Shown here: in pieces, positions 1 through 3,435 of the stretch
Layout: the number at the start of each line of letters is the position of its first letter
How positions within the stretch are numbered: the stretch's first letter is position 1
Assembly (NCBI GenBank): GCA_021774205.1
Contig: JAJFJI010000346.1
Coordinates: forward strand, 1-5,901
DNA from: Nitrosomonas sp.
GTDB taxonomy: Bacteria > Pseudomonadota > Gammaproteobacteria > Burkholderiales > Nitrosomonadaceae
Reading direction: 5' to 3'
DNA length: 5,901 bases
The notes under the pieces: model-generated
Databases searched by the model: none
Told to the model about the DNA's origin: nothing
Seen by the model: only the letters and a program-made list of their open reading frames with translations
Position numbers and translations under genes: made by a program

Positions 1-67
1 TGTCGGCACACACCGCGCTTGTAAACAGCAAAAACAGTAGCGTGAAAAAATAGCTAGTGATGCGCAT
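1..67 (-). CDS. Secreted protein, N-terminal fragment (signal peptide only)
   Basis: Reading leftward from an ATG at 67-65 gives 22 codons that stay open to the window edge: MRITSYFFTLLFLLFTSAVCAD. This looks like a Sec signal peptide, with a basic residue at position 2, a hydrophobic core of about ten residues (YFFTLLFLLF) and a small-residue end, VCA followed by D, that suits signal peptidase I cleavage. The cysteine is not in a proper lipobox because V rather than G or A precedes it, so a lipoprotein is less likely. The Shine-Dalgarno sequence is weak (ACAGAAA region). A well-formed minus-strand promoter lies upstream at 201-229 and supports a real gene. The mature protein is outside the window, so no function can be given. 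It is probably periplasmic or exported. The main doubt is that 22 codons are little evidence. Confidence 0.55.
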   Translation of the reverse strand, partial: MRITSYFFTLLFLLFTSAVCAD

Positions 68-200
68 TAGCAAATTTCTGTGTCTCGAAGCATAAAAAAA
101 GCAATCCGGTCAGGTACCGACAACAAGTATCCATTATCATCTCTGTGGATAAGGACACAGGGGTATAGGAAAAATAAACGCTTTTTTTTCATCAAATTGA

Positions 201-229
201 AATGTACTGGAAGTCGGATTGGCTGTCAA
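201..229 (-). promoter_or_regulatory. Sigma70-type promoter for the leftward secreted-protein gene
   Basis: On the minus strand there is a perfect -35 hexamer TTGACA (229-224), a 17-base spacer, and a -10 hexamer TACATT (206-201) that matches the TATAAT consensus at four of six positions. Transcription would start near 194, leaving a leader of roughly 125 bases before the ATG at 67. The leader contains a small hairpin (CTGTG at 143-147 with CACAG at 156-160). Closer to the gene it has a short CGGT/ACCG stem followed by seven Ts on the transcript, at about 94-112. This is assigned from sequence pattern only. Confidence 0.45.
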
Positions 230-830
230 ACGCACTGACAAGCAATCAAAAAATCACTAATTCCGGTTCAATCAGCACAAACTGTCAACGATTTAGATGC
301 ATTTTGGTGTTTCAGGTAAATGACGGCCGATCGTCTGCAGAACCGCGAATTAGACTGGGGAGCGCTGCAGAATATATTACTTTGTTATCAGTGAGTTGAT
401 TAATCTCGTTTTTAATTAATCCAATATTTATTTAATAAAGGTCAAATGCGGTATTTTCTGCGGTGTCTTCGGTGCTGCTGTTTACAATAACTACCTGGTC
501 CAGCGCCAAAATATGGGGGAGCGGGTAAAAAGTTTGTGGATTTTTAAGTGTAGACTGTCTGTCCAGTTAAATATTTCTGTGTGAGAATCTTGGCGGGAGA
601 GCAGTGAGGTGCATGGTTTCTCTATAGAAATAAATTTCTGAAATACAGGGCTACCAGAAAGAATAATGTGATAAGTCTTTGGTAGTCAAAAATAATGTTG
701 CATATATTCAAAGTATTAAAACTTCAGTGTGAATGAGATTATCCTACCAATGTAAATTATCTATTCGGTTGGAAGTTATTTTTTTTTTAAAAACAATAGC
801 TAGTGTATAAATAAAGGGTGGTTGTTACGC
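230..830. other. Gene-poor intergenic stretch
   Basis: I see no convincing gene on either strand between the two outward-facing promoters. The longest plus-strand frame with an ATG (202-399) has no ribosome binding site, has an unstructured low-complexity product, and overlaps the leftward promoter. Positions about 415-590 are richer in G+C than their surroundings and stay open for about 55 codons on the plus strand and about 40 on the minus strand, but neither frame has a usable start codon with a Shine-Dalgarno sequence. The rest is AT-rich, with a hairpin at 651-685 and a run of ten Ts at 779-788. It could be regulatory DNA, a decayed gene, or the site of an unrecognised small RNA. The sequence does not decide between these. 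Confidence 0.5.
651..685. repeat. Inverted repeat (hairpin) in the intergenic region
   Basis: CTACCA-G-AAAGA (651-662) pairs with TCTTTGGTAG (676-685). This gives a ten-base-pair stem with a single bulged G and a loop of about 13 bases. No T run follows on either strand, so it does not look like an intrinsic terminator. Shorter A/T-rich hairpins occur just to its left (for example TTTCT/AGAAA at 617-630). It may be part of an RNA structure or a protein binding site, or it may be chance in AT-rich DNA. Confidence 0.35.
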
Positions 831-860
831 TTGAATGACGGGTTGTTTTCGTTATATACT
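831..860 (+). promoter_or_regulatory. Sigma70-type promoter of the small lipoprotein gene
   Basis: TTGAAT (831-836) and TATACT (855-860) are separated by 18 bases. They match the -35 and -10 consensus at four and five of six positions. Transcription would begin near 867, giving a leader of about 43 bases that ends in AAGGA (895-899), a Shine-Dalgarno sequence ten bases before the ATG at 910. Its position directly before a gene that also has its own terminator suggests a single-gene transcription unit. Confidence 0.6.
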
Positions 861-909
861 AGCCTTTCATACTTCGCTATGAACTACTCTTGATAAGGAA
901 AATTATATA

Positions 910-1065
910 ATGAGATTCACTATTTTTGCCGCGATCTTGATAGCATTTACTTTAACTGCCTGTGGAAGACCAGGTCAGGCGTTGCCTGAAACAGAAAAAG
1001 CAAACTACGAAAAAATCATTGCTGGTGAGGATCCAGATAACATAGAAGCAGCGTCATCCAAATAA
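910..1065 (+). CDS. Small lipoprotein of unknown function (51 aa)
   Basis: The ATG at 910 follows AAGGA (895-899) by ten bases and opens a 51-codon frame ending in TAA. Residues 1-17 form a lipoprotein signal peptide: an arginine at position 2, a hydrophobic stretch (FTIFAAILIAFTL), then a lipobox L-T-A-C with the acylated cysteine at 18. The residue after the cysteine is glycine, so the usual Asp inner-membrane retention signal is absent and outer-membrane anchoring is expected. The mature peptide has only about 34 residues (starting CGRPGQALPE) and is hydrophilic with an acidic tail (GEDPDNIEAASSK), with no further membrane segment. The CG..G...LP start faintly recalls the LptM/YifL family (CGxKGPLYxP), but the match is poor. 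It also lacks clear entericidin features. Function is unknown. It stands alone between its own promoter and terminator and converges on bamC. A 25-bp tandem repeat spans its 3' end. Confidence 0.8.
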   Translation: MRFTIFAAILIAFTLTACGRPGQALPETEKANYEKIIAGEDPDNIEAASSK

Positions 1066-1081
1066 CGTAGAAGAAGCATCA
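1030..1081 (+). repeat. 25-bp imperfect tandem duplication across the lipoprotein stop codon
   Basis: Positions 1030-1056 match 1055-1081 at 22 of 27 bases with a period of 25. The mismatches fall at 1030/1055, 1036/1061, 1042/1067, 1049/1074 and 1053/1078. The first copy encodes DPDNIEAAS in the gene frame. The second copy would encode HPNNVEEAS, but 25 is not a multiple of three, so it lies in the +1 frame. The gene frame instead reads TCC AAA TAA and stops just inside the second copy. Confidence 0.75.
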
Positions 1082-1111
1082 ATACACAATAGATTAAAAA
1101 ATAATTATGCT

Positions 1112-1142
1112 AAAAAGGTCGTCCTGATGGACGGCCTTTTTT
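1112..1142. terminator. Rho-independent terminator, probably bidirectional
   Basis: A 13-base-pair stem, AAAAAGGTCGTCC (1112-1124) with GGACGGCCTTTTT (1129-1141), has one G-T wobble and closes a four-base loop (TGAT). On the plus strand it ends in six Ts (1137-1142), 47 bases past the lipoprotein stop, so it is a textbook terminator for that gene. Read from the other strand, the same stem is followed by five Ts. It lies about 75 bases beyond the bamC stop, so it probably also ends the leftward dapA-bamC transcript. Confidence 0.85.
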
Positions 1143-1216
1143 GTGGGGATTTCGTGGTTTAACTTGCTTCTATTCATTGATAAGCTTGTTTTGCAACTTT
1201 TAATATAGAAATGACG

Positions 1217-2380
1217 TTATTTTAGTTGATCATGCAGCAAGTTTAGGATGCTGCTGGTGGTTTTAGCGTTTGCAGGCGTATTATTTTCTGTCAACACTTT
1301 GACATGACTTCTGCTCGCGCCAGTTTCACTCACTTGAATGTGGTATTTTTCGGCTACCGGTGTATCGTCTTTGCCCCAGAAAATGAGTCCTGACAGAATT
1401 CCATCATCATCGCCGCTTTTTTTGCTATCTGTGTCAGGATCAACATAGCGTACAAAATAAATTCCATCTAGGCGGTTTCGATCTTCAACGGTAAAACCAA
1501 TGCGGTCAAGCGCCAGTCCAACGCGGCGCCATGAACGATCAAATGATTCATTTACAATAAGCACATCTTTTTGTTCGGGATCAATATATGCCCGTGCCTG
1601 GGCGGTATTATTAATCGTAGCCATTTCAAGTTTTACACGTTCTTCTTCGACACCAAAACGCAGCATTAAGAGAGAAAGCATTTCCGCTTCCAGATCTGGA
1701 TCCGCAGGGCGGGGTTGCCAGATTGTGCGTTGAGTGCTACCCCCCTCGATTACCTCGTCCATGCCACGATGGCTGATATAAATTTCGGTTGTGCCACTCT
1801 GGCCGCGTTCCAGTCGGGTGCGGAATTTGTCACGTTCAGCAGTCGAGTACAAACTGTCCAGAACGGTAGAAAGAATAGTGCGAATAAAATCCTGCGGAAT
1901 TTTTGCACGGTTTTCAGCCCAGTCAGTTTCCAGGATACCGGTCTCAGGATTTTCTATCTTGATCAGGAATCCTAGTTCCTGCCAGAACTCTTTAATGATT
2001 GGCCAGACAGTTTCTGGTGGCTGAGGAACAACTAGCCAGCGCTGCGTTCCAGCGCGCTCAATATGAGCGCCCTGGTCAGACATGGGTAGCAGGGAAGTCG
2101 ACGATGACGTTATAGGTTGGCCGCCGCTTTCTTGGTTATAGGTAGAAAATGTTGCATTGTCTGGTGAATTGGTGTCAGGAATACTATAACGCTCATCAAC
2201 AGTCGGTGCGATCAAATCAGGCGGGACATCCAATGGGGGTAATTTTCCAGCTGACTTGTAATCAATCGTTTTTTTCTCTGGGAAGAAATTACAGCCTGTA
2301 AAAATTAATGAGGCCATTAGTACAATGACAATGTACGGGACGAGTTGGTTCTGCCATTTCATATTCGACTTTTTTTTCAT
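1217..2380 (-). CDS. bamC: Outer membrane protein assembly factor BamC (lipoprotein)
   Basis: BamC is a lipoprotein subunit of the BAM complex, which folds beta-barrel proteins into the outer membrane. Its tail wraps around BamD. The 387-residue product has a lysine-rich start, a hydrophobic segment (about 14-28) and a lipobox-like FTGC with the acylated Cys at 30. Asn follows, which is compatible with outer-membrane sorting. The flexible N-terminal tail (about 31-100) carries DYKSAGKLPPLDVPPDL (40-56) and DERYSIPD (62-69), the conserved BamD-binding lasso. Two helix-grip domains follow: about 111-242 (GTQRWLVVPQPPETVWPIIKEF opening, split here only by name) and about 262-387 (KDVLIVNESFDRSWRRVGLAL). 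An Asp-rich loop near 315-327 lies inside the second. It is somewhat longer than the 344 residues of E. coli BamC. The ATG directly abuts the dapA stop (TAA-ATG) with no Shine-Dalgarno sequence, suggesting translational coupling. A second in-frame ATG (Met7) is a possible alternative start. Identification rests on motif and context. Confidence 0.92.
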   Translation of the reverse strand: MKKKSNMKWQNQLVPYIVIVLMASLIFTGCNFFPEKKTIDYKSAGKLPPLDVPPDLIAPTVDERYSIPDTNSPDNATFSTYNQESGGQPITSSSTSLLPMSDQGAHIERAGTQRWLVVPQPPETVWPIIKEFWQELGFLIKIENPETGILETDWAENRAKIPQDFIRTILSTVLDSLYSTAERDKFRTRLERGQSGTTEIYISHRGMDEVIEGGSTQRTIWQPRPADPDLEAEMLSLLMLRFGVEEERVKLEMATINNTAQARAYIDPEQKDVLIVNESFDRSWRRVGLALDRIGFTVEDRNRLDGIYFVRYVDPDTDSKKSGDDDGILSGLIFWGKDDTPVAEKYHIQVSETGASRSHVKVLTENNTPANAKTTSSILNLLHDQLK

Positions 2381-3262
2381 TTAAACGTTGTCAATTTCTG
2401 CCAGCTTCATTGCTTTTCGGACAAGTTCATGATGTTGAGTTGATAATGGTGTCAAAGGCAGGCGGATACCAGTGCCAATCAGTCCCATTTGTGCAACTGC
2501 CCACTTAATTGGGATAGGATTTGCTTCGACGAATAAATCCTGATGTAACCTCAAGAGTTGGTTGTTGATATTACGGGCGGTTATCAAATCGTTGGCAAAC
2601 GCTGCTGCACACATTTCATGCATCAATTTCGGCGCGATATTTGCAGTAACCGAAATAACGCCATGCCCGCCTAGCAATAGAGTTGCCAGTGCACTAGCGT
2701 CATCTCCGCTATATATGGCGAAATCCTGCGACGCACGATGCAACAGATCAGATCCCCGTCCAATATCACCGGTTGCATCTTTAATACCAACGATATTTGG
2801 AATTTTTGCCAGTCGCAATGCCGTATCATTGCCGATATCCGTAACGGTTCGACCCGGAACATTATATAAAATATGCGGAATATCGACAGCTTCCGCTATT
2901 GCTTTAAAGTGCTGATACAATCCTTCCTGAGTTGGTTTGTTATAGTAGGGCGCTACTGATAAACAAGCATCAACCCCCGAATTTTTGGCGAAAATCGATA
3001 AATCAATTGCTTCGCGCGTAGAATTCGCACCAGTACCAGCGATAATAGGTGTTCGTCCGGCGGCATGATCGACCGCTGTCCGCATCAACAAATGATGTTC
3101 GTCGAAATCTACCGTGGGAGATTCGCCTGTTGTTCCAACCACCACGATACCATCTGTATTTTGTGCGATGTGGAAATCAATCAGCGCACGATAGCGTGCC
3201 ACATCCAGCCCCCCATCTTCATCCATTGGCGTGACAAGCGCAACCAGGCTACCTTTTAGCAT
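2381..3262 (-). CDS. dapA: 4-hydroxy-tetrahydrodipicolinate synthase (DapA)
   Basis: This cytosolic TIM-barrel aldolase condenses pyruvate with aspartate semialdehyde, the first committed step to diaminopimelate and lysine. With the start at the ATG at 3262, the protein has 293 residues (E. coli 292) and begins MLKGSLVALVTPM, as the family does. An in-frame TTG at 3277 would add five residues (MVNYL) that relatives lack, so I prefer the ATG. No strong Shine-Dalgarno sequence decides it. All catalytic residues appear at E. coli numbering: GTTGES with Thr44 and Thr45, Tyr106/Tyr107 in APYYNKP, Tyr133 in ILYNVPGR, Arg138, and the Schiff-base Lys161 in GIKDATG. In the lysine-feedback pocket Ser48, His56, Asn80, Glu84 and Tyr106 are kept, but positions 49 and 53 are Pro and Phe instead of Ala and His. 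bamC follows with no gap. clpB lies 173 bases upstream on the same strand. Confidence 0.96.
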   Translation of the reverse strand: MLKGSLVALVTPMDEDGGLDVARYRALIDFHIAQNTDGIVVVGTTGESPTVDFDEHHLLMRTAVDHAAGRTPIIAGTGANSTREAIDLSIFAKNSGVDACLSVAPYYNKPTQEGLYQHFKAIAEAVDIPHILYNVPGRTVTDIGNDTALRLAKIPNIVGIKDATGDIGRGSDLLHRASQDFAIYSGDDASALATLLLGGHGVISVTANIAPKLMHEMCAAAFANDLITARNINNQLLRLHQDLFVEANPIPIKWAVAQMGLIGTGIRLPLTPLSTQHHELVRKAMKLAEIDNV

Positions 3263-3435
3263 GAGATAGTTTACCAAATAAAAAAATAGTATTTTACCTT
3301 AAACGAACACTTTTTAAGCACATTCAACATTACAGCAACAAATTGTCGGTTGTAGTTAAACTTAGCGCCCTATAATCGTTCGTAATAACCCCATATCCTT
3401 CTTATATGCTACCGTCTTCTTTTTTGGATGCCTAT

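Noticed and set aside
320..394. Short plus-strand frame MTADRLQNRELDWGALQNILL with a CTGCAGAA direct repeat inside
   Set aside because: It has only about 24 codons, an AGG too close to the ATG, and an 8-base repeat that is not significant.
202..399. 65-codon plus-strand open frame in the spacer
   Set aside because: It has no Shine-Dalgarno sequence before the ATG, a product without domain or signal features, and a start that overlaps the leftward promoter. It is probably chance.
590..615. GGCGGGAGAGCAGTGAGG segment recalling a riboswitch core
   Set aside because: The other conserved blocks of the glycine aptamer (such as CCGAAGG) are absent, and no regulated gene follows closely.
49..805. 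Repeated 11-mer AATAGCTAGTG at 49-59 and 795-805
   Set aside because: A few matches of this length are expected by chance in a window of this size, and nothing around the copies is shared.
3288..3330. Promoter-like hexamers upstream of dapA (TAAAAT or AATACT with TTAAAA or TTGAAT)
   Set aside because: Several overlapping combinations exist in AT-rich DNA and none has both good hexamers and good spacing. dapA may have its own promoter in 3263-3435, but I cannot place it.
3390..3435. Possible clpB terminator
   Set aside because: Only a five-base CATAT/ATATG pairing is present, with no T run on the clpB transcript. Read-through into dapA cannot be excluded.
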